Origin: Nonomuraea solani
Lineage (GTDB): Bacteria; Actinomycetota; Actinomycetes; Streptosporangiales; Streptosporangiaceae
DNA length: 64,000 nucleotides
NCBI RefSeq assembly: GCF_900108335.1
Contig: NZ_FNVT01000001.1
Location: forward strand, 612,977-676,976
Direction: 5' to 3'
Position 1 is the first letter of the stretch. Each line of letters begins with the position of its first letter. Below are positions 25,822 through 35,085 of the stretch, piece by piece. The position numbers and the translations under genes are program-made. The notes under the pieces were generated by a model. The model saw nothing but the letters and a program-made list of their open reading frames with translations, searched no databases and had not been told where the DNA came from.

Positions 25822-26790
25822 TCATCGGCGCGCGGTGTCGCGGTCTCTGGAGAGGCGGCCGGTGATCGCCGGGACCAGGCCGTTCGGCAGGAACAGCACC
25901 ACCAGGATCAGGACGAGCGCGTACACGGCGTAAGAAAGCACACTGGGGGCATACGTCGGCATCCCCGGCAGTGAGGCCAGCCGGTCCAGCCCCTGCACCA
26001 GCAGGGTGATCGCGCCCGCCCCCACCACGGCCCCCCAGATCGTGCCCAGCCCGCCCACCACCGCCATGACGATGTACTGGATCGAGATGAGCACCGGGAA
26101 CGACCCTGGCGCCACGTACCCGGTGTAGAAGCAGTAGATCCCCCCGGCCAGCCCGGCGAAGGCGGCGGACAGGGCGAAGACCACCAGCTTGTAGCGGCCG
26201 ACCGGGATGCCCGAGGACGCGGCCGCGATCTCGCTGGTGGCCAGCGCGCGCAGGGCGCGGCCGGGGCGTGAGGTGATGACGTTGTGGGTCACCAGCATGA
26301 CCAGCGCCAGCCCGCCCCACGTCATGTACGCGTACGCCGCCGCGCCCCCCACCTCGAACGACCCCACCGAGAACTGCGGAATGGCCTGCAGCCCGATGTC
26401 CCCGCCGGTGAACTCCAGTTGCCCGGCCAGCGAGAGCAGGATGAGCTGCATGGCCAGCGTGGCGAACGCCAGGTGGTGGCCGCGCAGCCGCAGCAGCGGC
26501 GTGCCGATGACGAGCGCGGACAGGGCGGCCACCACGGGCGCGGCCAGCAGCCCGGCCAGGGGAGGCACGCCGCCGAGCGCGAGGAGGGCGGCGGTGTAGG
26601 CGCCGATGGCGTAGAAGGCACCCTGGCCGAGGGACACCTGGCCGGCGTACCCCATGAGCAGCGACACCCCGACCGTGACCATGGCGGCCAGGCCGAGCAG
26701 GATGTAGACGGCCAGCCCGCTGTCGTCGAGCACCGCGGGCAGGACGAGCGTCGCGGCGGCGACCAGCAGCCCGGCACCCAGTTTGATCAT
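25822..26790 (-). CDS. livM: Branched-chain-type ABC permease (LivM)
   Basis: A 322-residue integral membrane permease with about nine helices and the conserved YAGQVSLGQGAFYAIGAYT and GGLGTIWGAVVGA segments of LivM proteins. It pairs with LivH in the inner membrane to import a hydrophobic amino-acid-like or carboxylic acid substrate. AGGAG stands five bases before ATG 26790, and the start overlaps the LivH stop by four bases. It is the last gene of the livKGFHM operon read leftward. Confidence 0.9.
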   Translation of the reverse strand: MIKLGAGLLVAAATLVLPAVLDDSGLAVYILLGLAAMVTVGVSLLMGYAGQVSLGQGAFYAIGAYTAALLALGGVPPLAGLLAAPVVAALSALVIGTPLLRLRGHHLAFATLAMQLILLSLAGQLEFTGGDIGLQAIPQFSVGSFEVGGAAAYAYMTWGGLALVMLVTHNVITSRPGRALRALATSEIAAASSGIPVGRYKLVVFALSAAFAGLAGGIYCFYTGYVAPGSFPVLISIQYIVMAVVGGLGTIWGAVVGAGAITLLVQGLDRLASLPGMPTYAPSVLSYAVYALVLILVVLFLPNGLVPAITGRLSRDRDTARR

Positions 26791-27643
26791 GTGAGCTCCT
26801 GGGAGATGGCCGGGCGGCGGCTCGCCTGCACGATCATGACGACGAGCATGAGACCGAGGGCGACCTCCAGTTGGTGGGACCCGTAGCCGTAGCCGGCGGC
26901 CATGGTCTCGGCCACGCCCAGCAGCAGCGCGCCGACCAGGGTGATCACCGGCCGGGTGAGCGCCCCGAAGACGGCCGCGGCGAAGCCGTTGACGATGAGC
27001 GTGACGTCGGTGTCGAACGAGATCGGCCGCAGCGGCGTGACCAGCACCCCCGCGATGCCGCCGAGCAGCCCGCCCAGCGCGAACGCCAGCAGCCCCATCC
27101 GCCGCACGTCGATGCCGACCACCCGGGCGGCGTACGGGTTGGAGGCGCACGCCGTCAGCGCCTTGCCCAGGTAGGTACGCCCGAAGAAGAGCGCCAGCAG
27201 CACGAACGTGGCCGCCGTCACCCCGATGACCAGCAGGTGCTGCGTCTGGATGCGCGCCCCCGCCACCGTCACCGAGCCCGCCAGCCCGGGCGCGGACCGC
27301 GGCTGGTCGCCCCACAGCACGATCTCCACGGCGTAGGCCAGCACGCCGACGCCGAGCGTGACGATCAGCGACGACAGCGCCGTCGTGCCGGGTTTGCCGA
27401 TGGCGGCCAGCCCGGTCAGCAGGCCCGCGAACGCCGCCACCAGCACGGCGGCCACCTCGCTCAGCCCGTGCGGGAACCCGAGCCCGAGCAGCGACGACGT
27501 GCACAGCCCGGCGACCACCGCGAACGTCCCCTGGGCGAAGTTCACCACCCCGGTGACCCGGTGGATGACGACCAGGCCGCTGGCGATCAGCGCGATGGCG
27601 CAGCCGACGGCCAGCCCGTTCAGCAGGTAGGTGAGGAATGCGC

Positions 27644-27647
<4 letters not shown>
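26787..27647 (-). CDS. livH: Branched-chain-type ABC permease (LivH)
   Basis: A 286-residue permease with the LivH signature (LLNGLAVGCAIALIASGL, VVNFAQGTFAVVAG and the GRTYLGKALTACASNPYAA coupling loop). ATG 27647 overlaps the LivF stop (ATGA); the longer upstream frame is antisense to nothing family-like and is discarded. It works with LivM, LivF, LivG and the lipoprotein encoded upstream. Confidence 0.9.
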
Positions 27648-28299
<652 letters not shown>

Positions 28300-28303
<4 letters not shown>

Positions 28304-29055
28304 GAGGCCTGTCCGAGGTAGGCGGCGAGCACGAGTGGGTCGTTCCGCACCTCGGCCGGCGAGCCGTCGGCGATGACCTGCCCCAGGTCGAGCACCACGA
28401 CCCGGTCGGCGAGCCGGGTCACGAACGCCACGTCGTGCTCGATGAGCAGGATCGTCAGCCCGCCCGCGCGCAGCTCCTCGACCAGCGCGGCCAGCCGCTC
28501 GCGCTCCTGGCCGCGCAGCCCGGAGGCGGGCTCGTCGAGCAGCAGCAGCCGGGGCCGCGCGCACAGGGCGCGGGCCAGTTGCAGCGCGCGCTGCTGCCCG
28601 ATCGGCAGCCGGTCGGCGGGCCGGTCCGCCCATTCGGACAGGCCCACGCGTTCCAGAGCCGTGGCGGCCTCGGCCGCGATCTCGCGCTCGTCGCGCCGGT
28701 GCCGGGGCAGCCGCAGCGCCGCCGAGACGAACCCCGCCCCGGTACGCCCGTGCAGCCCGACCATGACGTTCTCCCTGACCGTCATGCCGCGGAACACCCG
28801 GGCCGCCTGGAAGACGATCGACATGCCGAGCCGGGCCCGCCGGTGCGGCGCGAGCCGGTCCACGCGGTGCCCGAGGAACGAGATCTGCCCGTGGTCGGCC
28901 GCCAGATGCCCGGTGATCAGGTTGAAGAGGGTGGACTTGCCGGCCCCGTTCGGGCCGATGACGCCGCAGACCTCGCCGTCCGCGACGCTCAGCGACACGT
29001 CGCGGACGGCGTAGACGCCCCCGAAGGAGCGGGATACCCCGGTGACCGTCAGCAC
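28300..29055 (-). CDS. livG: ABC transporter ATP-binding protein (LivG)
   Basis: A 251-residue nucleotide-binding subunit with Walker A GPNGAGKST, the LivG-type Q-loop IVFQAARVFRGMTVRENVMV, Walker B LLLLDEPASGL and H-loop LLIEHDVAFV. The ABC signature is atypical: LPIGQQRALQLARAL rather than LSxGxQ, a change common in LivG proteins. GTG 29055 is the start, three bases after the binding-protein stop. Confidence 0.9.
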
Positions 29056-29058
29056 GCC

Positions 29059-30249
29059 TCACCCCGCCGCGGTGACGGTCTTGGCGAGCTGCTCCTTGGC
29101 CCACTCGGTGGGCACGAACTGACCGTTCTTGACCGTGTTGACCGAGATGAACTCGGGGGACAGCCCGGAGTGGTCGGTGGCGGAGTAGCGGAAGCGGCCG
29201 TTCGGCGTGATCAGGTCCATGGTCTCCAGCGCCTGCTGCACCTTGGCCTTGTCGGTGCTGTTCGCCTTCCTGATCGCCTCGAACAGCAGCAGCGAGGCGC
29301 TGTAGCCGTCCTGCGCGAACTGCGGTGGCGGATAGCCGTGTTTCTGCTGGTACGGCTTGGCCATCTGCTCGATGATCTGTTTCTGCTTACCGGCGGGCAG
29401 GCTGTCGCCGACCACGCCGATGGCGCTCTGCACGGTCATGCCCTCGGCCGCCGCGCCCATCGGCTCCAGCCACAGCTTGCTGGCCTGCGACGCGGTCAGG
29501 AACAGCGGCGTCTTGAGGCCCGAGGCGACGTACTGCTTGGCGGCCGTCACCCCGGGCGCTCCCGAGCCCCAGAACACCAGGGCCTCGGCCTTGGAGTCGC
29601 GTACGTGCTGGAAGACCGGGCTGAAGTCGGAGGTGGTGGTCTCGTACGACTCGTCGACGGCGATCGTCACGCCGTACTTCGGGGCCAGGGCCACCATGGA
29701 GGCGTGGCCGGAGACCGAGTAGGCGCTCTTGGAGTCCCAGGCCACCGCGATCGTCTTGATGTTCTCGGCCTGGATGTACTGCAGGTAGCGCTCGGCGTAC
29801 ATGCTGGACAGGGCGGGCGTGACGAAGATGTACGACTTGATCGGCTCGACCTGCTCCTGGGCCGGCGCCAGCGACAGATAGGGCATCTTGTCGCGTTGTG
29901 CGAGCGGCTCGACCGCGAGCGCCGAGTTGGAGAACACGGGCCCGATCAGCGCGTCGATCTCGCCCTTGATCTGGTTGTAGGCCACGATGCCCTGGTCAGG
30001 GGCGGTCTTGTCGTCGCGGGCGACCAGCTCCACCTTGCGGCCCAGCAGTCCGCCCTGTGCGTTGACCTGCTCGACCGCCAGCTCGACGGCCTTCTTGTCC
30101 TCACTGCCCAGCGGCGTGTAGTTGCCGGTGAGAGAGACGATGAGGCCCACTTTGATCGGATCCTGCCCGCCGGATCCGTCTCCTCCGCCGCCGCCGCACG
30201 CGGTGACGGCCAGCAGGAGACAGGCCAGGGACGGTAGAAGCCTGCGCAT
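29059..30249 (-). CDS. livK: Branched-chain-type ABC substrate-binding lipoprotein
   Basis: A 396-residue periplasmic-binding-fold type I protein anchored as a lipoprotein: signal MRRLLPSLACLLLAVTAC with the cysteine at residue 18, then a glycine spacer. The LivK/AmiC-like body starts IKVGLIVSLTGNYTPLG and contains LVARDDKTAPDQGI. It heads the livKGFHM operon, with GGAGG five bases before ATG 30249. Divergent genes (PaaX regulator, acyl-CoA ligase) suggest the cargo is an organic acid to be CoA-activated rather than leucine (inference). Confidence 0.88.
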   Translation of the reverse strand: MRRLLPSLACLLLAVTACGGGGGDGSGGQDPIKVGLIVSLTGNYTPLGSEDKKAVELAVEQVNAQGGLLGRKVELVARDDKTAPDQGIVAYNQIKGEIDALIGPVFSNSALAVEPLAQRDKMPYLSLAPAQEQVEPIKSYIFVTPALSSMYAERYLQYIQAENIKTIAVAWDSKSAYSVSGHASMVALAPKYGVTIAVDESYETTTSDFSPVFQHVRDSKAEALVFWGSGAPGVTAAKQYVASGLKTPLFLTASQASKLWLEPMGAAAEGMTVQSAIGVVGDSLPAGKQKQIIEQMAKPYQQKHGYPPPQFAQDGYSASLLLFEAIRKANSTDKAKVQQALETMDLITPNGRFRYSATDHSGLSPEFISVNTVKNGQFVPTEWAKEQLAKTVTAAG

Positions 30250-30338
30250 CAGGACCTCCTGGACCGGGCGATGTGGCCCCGAATGTAGGCAGGTACATTA
30301 CGGCTGTCAATAGAGTGCCGAATATCCGGAGACACTGT

Positions 30339-31145
30339 ATGAGGCCGCAATCGGTGATCCTGACCTTTCTCGGAGACCACGTGTACGGCCGCGGGATCTG
30401 CGTCGCGTCGCAGAGCTTCATCGAGGCGTTCGCCAGCGTCGGGATCTCGGAGGAGGCCACGCGCTCCGCGCTCACCCGGATGGTCGGGCGCGGCCTGCTG
30501 CGCCGGCAGCGCTCGGGCCGCCGCATGTACTTCGGTCTCACCCCGACCAGCACCGAGGTGCTCAAGGACGGCGAGCGGCGCATCTGGCACAGCGGCGTGG
30601 TCAACGACGCCGACGAGGACCGGTGGACGCTGATCGGCTTCTCGCTGCCCGAGTCCTGGCAGCGGCAGCGGCACGAGCTGCGCTCACGGCTGGTCTGGGC
30701 CGGGTTCGGGCCGCTGCAGAACGGCCTGTGGATGGCCCCTGGCGAGGTGGACGCGGCGGGCGTGGTCGAGGACCTGGGCGCGAACGTCAAGGTGTTCGCC
30801 GCCGAGCCCCGGCACCCGACCGACATGCAGGCCCTGGTCGGGGACGCCTACGACCTGGCGGGGCTGGGCGACCGCTACCGGGCGTTCCTGGCACGCTGGG
30901 ACCAGGCCGACCCCGCGCCGGACGCGCCCGACGACCTGGCCCGCTCGCTCATGCTGCTCACCGGCTGGCTGCAGATCATCAGGACCGACCCCCGGCTGCC
31001 GCTGCGCTACCTGCCGCACGACTGGCCCGCCGAGAAGGCCCAGCGGGTCTGCCACACGCTGCACGAGCGTTTCAGGGCGGAGGCGGCGGAGGTCGCCGCG
31101 CGCCTTCTCGACACTGTCCCCGACGAAAGTTGGGCAGAACGGTGA
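30339..31145 (+). CDS. PaaX-family transcriptional regulator
   Basis: A 268-residue repressor of the PaaX type. The N-terminal winged helix (QSVILTFLGDHVYGRG, then EATRSALTRMVGRGLLRRQRSGRRMYFGL), the PaaX central domain and the C-terminal domain (AEKAQRVCHTLHERFRAEA) are all present. The founder protein PaaX responds to phenylacetyl-CoA, so this one probably senses an acyl-CoA made by the adjacent ligase. ATG 30339 follows CGGAG. The 89-base spacer to the livK operon should hold the common operator. Confidence 0.88.
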   Translation: MRPQSVILTFLGDHVYGRGICVASQSFIEAFASVGISEEATRSALTRMVGRGLLRRQRSGRRMYFGLTPTSTEVLKDGERRIWHSGVVNDADEDRWTLIGFSLPESWQRQRHELRSRLVWAGFGPLQNGLWMAPGEVDAAGVVEDLGANVKVFAAEPRHPTDMQALVGDAYDLAGLGDRYRAFLARWDQADPAPDAPDDLARSLMLLTGWLQIIRTDPRLPLRYLPHDWPAEKAQRVCHTLHERFRAEAAEVAARLLDTVPDESWAER

Positions 31146-31189
31146 CAGCCATCGCATAGTGGCCTAACTTGAGGGCTTGAGGAGGCCCG

Positions 31190-32659
31190 ATGCGGAATCA
31201 GGGGATTGGCTCGTGGCCGGCCCGCCGGGCCCGCATGACGCCCGACAAGGTCGCACTGTCGTACCGAGGACGTGACTACACCTACCGTGACCTGCGCGAA
31301 CGGGTGAATAGGCTGGCCTCGGCGCTGGACGTGCGGCGCGGCGACCGGGTCGCCTTCCTCGGGGCCAACCAGCCCGCGATGGTGGAGACGTTCTTCGCGG
31401 CAGGGCTGCTGGGGGCGGTGTTCGTCCCGCTCAACACCCGCCTCGCCATGCCGGAGCTGCGCTTCATCCTCGATGACGCCGAGCCGGCGGTCCTCGTGCT
31501 GGGCGCGGAGCGCGACGGCGCCGGGCTGCCCGGGCGTCACTTGACGGCCGCCGCGTACGAGGACCTGCTCATGACCGGCTCGCCCGAGCCGATCGACGCG
31601 CCCGTGGGCCAGGACGACGTGTGCCTGATCATGTACACCTCCGGCACCACCGGCCGCCCCAAGGGCGCCATGCTCACCCACGCCAACCTGACCTGGAACA
31701 CCGTCAACCTGCTCGTGGACGTTCCGCTCGCGCACGACGAGGTGACGCTGATCAGCGCGCCCATGTTCCACATCGCGGCACTGGCCCAGACCCTGATCCC
31801 GAGCGTGCTCAAGGGCGGGCGGGCCATCCTGGAGCCGTCGTTCGACGTGGGCAGGACGTTCGACCTGATCGAGTCGGAGCGGGTGACGGTGATGTTCGGG
31901 GTGCCGTCGATGTTCGGCCTGCTGACGCGCTCCGAACGCTGGGCCGGGGCCGACCTGTCGAGCCTGCGGCACCTGCTGTGCGGCGGCGCGCCGGTGCCCG
32001 AGCCGCTGATCCGGACCTACCAGGACCGGGGACTGACGTTCCTGCAGGGTTACGGCATGACAGAGACCGCGCCCGGCGCGCTCTTCCTCGGGGCCGAGCA
32101 CTCGATCGCCAAGGCCGGGTCGGCGGGCGTGCCGTGCTTCTTCGCCGACGTCCGCTTGCTCGCTCCCGACGGCTCTCCCGCCGCCCCCGGCGAGCCGGGC
32201 GAGGTGTACGTCGAGGGCCCCAACGTGATGCCCGGCTACTGGCGGCGCGCGAAGGAGACCGCCGAGGTCCTGTCCGCCGACGGCTGGTTCCGCTCCGGCG
32301 ACATCGGCGTGGCCGACGACGACGGCTACGTGCGCATCTCCGACCGCATCAACGACGTGATCATCTCCGGCGGCGAGAACATCTATCCCGCCGAGGTGGA
32401 GAGCGCCCTGTACGAGCACGCCGCCGTCGCCGAGTGCGCGGTGATCGGCGTGCCGGACGAGAAGTGGGGCGAGGTGGGTAAGGCCCTGGTGGTGCCGCGC
32501 CCCGGTGCCGAGGTGGCGCCGGGCGACCTGCTGAAGCACCTGGACGGCCGGCTGGCCCGCTTCAAAATCCCGAAATATCTGGAATTCGTGGCTGAACTAC
32601 CCAAGAACGCGGCGGGCAAGCTGCTCAAGGCCCCGCTCAGAAAGCTCTACGGAGGATGA
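31190..32659 (+). CDS. Acyl-CoA ligase (ANL superfamily)
   Basis: A 489-residue adenylate-forming enzyme that activates a carboxylic acid with ATP and couples it to CoA. P-loop-like A3 is MYTSGTTGRPKGAMLTH, A5 is QGYGMTETAPG, A7/A8 are GWFRSGDIGVADDDGYVRI and DRINDVIISGGENIYPAEVE, and the A10 lysine is in LPKNAAGKLLK. The substrate may be aliphatic or aromatic. GAGGAGG precedes the start. It lies 44 bases after the PaaX-type gene and six bases before the MetE-like gene, so the three probably form one operon. Confidence 0.88.
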   Translation: MRNQGIGSWPARRARMTPDKVALSYRGRDYTYRDLRERVNRLASALDVRRGDRVAFLGANQPAMVETFFAAGLLGAVFVPLNTRLAMPELRFILDDAEPAVLVLGAERDGAGLPGRHLTAAAYEDLLMTGSPEPIDAPVGQDDVCLIMYTSGTTGRPKGAMLTHANLTWNTVNLLVDVPLAHDEVTLISAPMFHIAALAQTLIPSVLKGGRAILEPSFDVGRTFDLIESERVTVMFGVPSMFGLLTRSERWAGADLSSLRHLLCGGAPVPEPLIRTYQDRGLTFLQGYGMTETAPGALFLGAEHSIAKAGSAGVPCFFADVRLLAPDGSPAAPGEPGEVYVEGPNVMPGYWRRAKETAEVLSADGWFRSGDIGVADDDGYVRISDRINDVIISGGENIYPAEVESALYEHAAVAECAVIGVPDEKWGEVGKALVVPRPGAEVAPGDLLKHLDGRLARFKIPKYLEFVAELPKNAAGKLLKAPLRKLYGG

Positions 32660-32665
32660 TCTGTC

Positions 32666-33766
32666 ATGCGTACCTCACCACCCTTCCGCGCCGATCACGT
32701 CGGCAGCCTCCTCCGGCCGCCCGCCCTGCTCCAAGCCCGTGAGACCCTGACCGGCGACGCCCTGCGCGAGGCCGAGGACGCGGCGATCAGGGACGTGGTG
32801 CGCAAGCAGCGCGACGCCGGGCTGCGGAGCGCGACCGACGGCGAGTTCCGCCGGGCCTCCTGGCACATGGACTTCATCTACCGGCTCAGCGGCATCGGCC
32901 AGGCCGCCGACGAGCGCATCACGGTCCGCTTCCACAACGAGCAGGGGGATCTCGAATACACCCCGGCCGCGCTGCGCGTGCACGACCGGATCAGGCTGAG
33001 CGAGCCGATCTTCGCCGACGACTTCACGTTCCTGCGCGACACGGTGAGCGGGGTGGTGCCCAAGCTGACCATCCCGTCGCCCAGCATGGTGCACTACCGG
33101 GGCGGCCCGGCCGCCATCGACCCGAAGGTCTACCCCGACGTCGAGGAGTTCTGGCGTGACCTGAGCGCGGCCTACGCCGAGCAGGTCAGCAGGATCGGCG
33201 CGCTGGGGTGCACGTATCTGCAGTTCGACGACACGAGCCTGGCCTACCTGAACGACCCGGCGCAGCGGGCCGAGCTGACCGAGCGCGGCGACGACGCCGA
33301 GCACATGCACCTGCGCTACATCAGGCAGATCAACGCCGCGCTGGCCGCCAAGCCGGCCGGCATGACGATCACCACGCACATGTGCCGCGGCAACTACCAG
33401 TCCTCCTGGGTGGCCTCCGGCGGCTACGACTTCGTCGCGGAGGCGCTGTTCAACGAGCTGCGGGTGGACGGCTTCTTCCTGGAGTACGACGACGAGCGGT
33501 CGGGCGGGTTCGAGCCGCTGCGGTTCGTGCCGCCGGGCAAGATGGTGGTGCTCGGGCTGGTCACGACCAAGCACGGCGAGCTGGAGTCGAAGGACACGCT
33601 CAAGCGGCGCATCGACGAGGCGGCCAAGTTCATCGACCTCGACCAGCTCTGCCTGTCGCCCCAGTGCGGCTTCTCCTCCACGGTCGAGGGCAACCGGCTC
33701 ACCGAGGACCAGCAGTTCGCCAAGATCCGCCTGATCGTCGAGACCGCCCAGGAGGTCTGGGGCTAG
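32666..33766 (+). CDS. MetE-like cobalamin-independent methyltransferase family protein
   Basis: A 366-residue stand-alone barrel homologous to the C-terminal domain of cobalamin-independent methionine synthase (MetE; YxjG-like). The zinc-thiolate ligands are visible as HMCRGN and LSPQCGFSS, and the N-terminal FRADHVGSLLRP is typical. It lacks the N-terminal MetE half. Relatives use small thiols or corrinoid proteins, and this fold also includes epoxyalkane:coenzyme M transferases, so the function need not be methionine synthesis. Co-transcription with an acyl-CoA ligase favours a catabolic thiol- or methyl-transfer step. Confidence 0.8.
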   Translation: MRTSPPFRADHVGSLLRPPALLQARETLTGDALREAEDAAIRDVVRKQRDAGLRSATDGEFRRASWHMDFIYRLSGIGQAADERITVRFHNEQGDLEYTPAALRVHDRIRLSEPIFADDFTFLRDTVSGVVPKLTIPSPSMVHYRGGPAAIDPKVYPDVEEFWRDLSAAYAEQVSRIGALGCTYLQFDDTSLAYLNDPAQRAELTERGDDAEHMHLRYIRQINAALAAKPAGMTITTHMCRGNYQSSWVASGGYDFVAEALFNELRVDGFFLEYDDERSGGFEPLRFVPPGKMVVLGLVTTKHGELESKDTLKRRIDEAAKFIDLDQLCLSPQCGFSSTVEGNRLTEDQQFAKIRLIVETAQEVWG

Positions 33767-35010
33767 AGGACGACCACGGTTCCCGTCAGGCGGGCCTGTT
33801 CGGCGGCCCACACGACGCGGTGCGTCATCAGGCTCTCCGCGCCGTCCGAGCGCAGCAGTGAGGCGTCGCCCGAGGCGACGGCGGCGAGGAAGGCGTCGGT
33901 GAGCCCTTCGTCGCCGCCGCCATGTCCGTCCGCCGCCGAAGGGCCCGCCTCGCCGTCCGTCGCGATGATCTCCTCCGCGCCCGTCCTGAAGTCCACCAGC
34001 CGCAGCGTGCGCCCGTCCCCCTCGATGTGGCCGTGGGTGCCGAACAGGCGGGTGCGCCGGTGCTCCATCGGGGTGAACGCGCTCATCGTGAACGAGCAGG
34101 TGCCGCCGTCGTCGAACTCCATCACGACCTCCTGGTGGTCCACGACGTCGTTGTCGCAGGCGTACACGCAGCGTCCGTACGGGCCGGTGCGCAGCGCGTC
34201 CAGCACCTCCGCCTCCGTACGCCCGGCGGTGACCGCCGACAGCGGCCAGAACTCGCTGTCCGGATCGCCGAGGCACCCCAGGTAGAGCCGCGGCGCCGAG
34301 TAAGGGCACGCCGGTTCGAGCGGGCAGTCCAGGCACCGGTCGGCGGCTCCAGTCGGCCGCTCCTCGGCCCGGAAGTGCGACAGCGAGCCGAACGACGAGA
34401 CCCGCGCCGGCGGCCGGCCGAACAGGTGCACCAGCCAGTCGATGTCGTGGCACGCCTTGGCCAGCAGCATCGGCGCCGAGGTGTCCTGGCGGCGCCAGTG
34501 CCCGCGTACGAACGAGTGTGCCTGATGCCACCACCCCACCGGCTCCAGGTGCTGTACGCTGACCAGCCGCCCGATCCGCCCCTCGTCCAGCAGCCTCTTG
34601 ACCACCCGCGTGTACGGCGTGTACCGCAGCACGTGGCACACCGCCAGCAGGATGCCGTTGCGCCGGGCCGCGTCGGCGATCGTGGTCGCCTCCGGCTCGC
34701 TCGTCGCCATGGGCTTCTCCAGGAGTATGTGGTAACCGAGGTCCGCCAGCGTCACCGCGGGCCCGGTGTGCATCCGGTCGTGCGTGGCGATGACCGCCGC
34801 GTCCGCCACCCGCCCGGCCGCCGCCAGCTCCTCCCAGCCCGCGTGCGCGCCCTCGGGGGCGATGCCGAACTCCGCCGCGAAGGCCGCGCGGCGCTCCGGG
34901 TCGGGCTCGGCCACCGCCACCACCCGCCCCGCGCCCGTGGCGTGCGCGCGGCGCGCGTAGGTCAGCCCTCGCAGGCCGCCTCCGACGACGGCTAGAGTCA
35001 CCTGGGTCAT
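33763..35010 (-). CDS. Gfo/Idh/MocA-family oxidoreductase
   Basis: A 415-residue NAD(P)-dependent sugar dehydrogenase. The Rossmann motif is VVGGGLRGLTYARRA, the EKP catalytic motif is HILLEKPMATSE, and the C-terminal alpha/beta domain contains KACHDIDWLVHLFG with the catalytic Asp-His region. A cysteine-rich insertion (CLDCPLEPACPYS) is unusual and may bind metal. The ATG at 35010 begins MTQVTLAVVGGG. Its 3' end overlaps the MetE-like stop by four bases. It is divergent from the ROK regulator, whose operator lies in the spacer. Confidence 0.87.
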   Translation of the reverse strand: MTQVTLAVVGGGLRGLTYARRAHATGAGRVVAVAEPDPERRAAFAAEFGIAPEGAHAGWEELAAAGRVADAAVIATHDRMHTGPAVTLADLGYHILLEKPMATSEPEATTIADAARRNGILLAVCHVLRYTPYTRVVKRLLDEGRIGRLVSVQHLEPVGWWHQAHSFVRGHWRRQDTSAPMLLAKACHDIDWLVHLFGRPPARVSSFGSLSHFRAEERPTGAADRCLDCPLEPACPYSAPRLYLGCLGDPDSEFWPLSAVTAGRTEAEVLDALRTGPYGRCVYACDNDVVDHQEVVMEFDDGGTCSFTMSAFTPMEHRRTRLFGTHGHIEGDGRTLRLVDFRTGAEEIIATDGEAGPSAADGHGGGDEGLTDAFLAAVASGDASLLRSDGAESLMTHRVVWAAEQARLTGTVVVL

Positions 35011-35030
35011 TGCACCATCCCCCGACGGAA

Positions 35031-35054
35031 ATATCATGGAGACCATCATTATTC
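35031..35054. promoter_or_regulatory. Candidate ROK operator upstream of the Gfo/Idh gene
   Basis: The segment around TCATGGAGACCATCATTATT is nearly palindromic (ATCATGG-AGA-CCATCAT) and shares TGGAnnCCATCATTA with a second site at 36235-36258, upstream of the sugar ABC operon. Both flank the ROK gene, so it is probably its recognition sequence. Confidence 0.5.
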
Positions 35055-35085
35055 GGGCTGAAAAAGCGCACGGCAAGGGGGGCCG

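Noticed and set aside
31007..32539. 510-codon minus-strand frame
   Set aside because: Antisense to the PaaX 3' end and the acyl-CoA ligase, whose protein has all ANL motifs.
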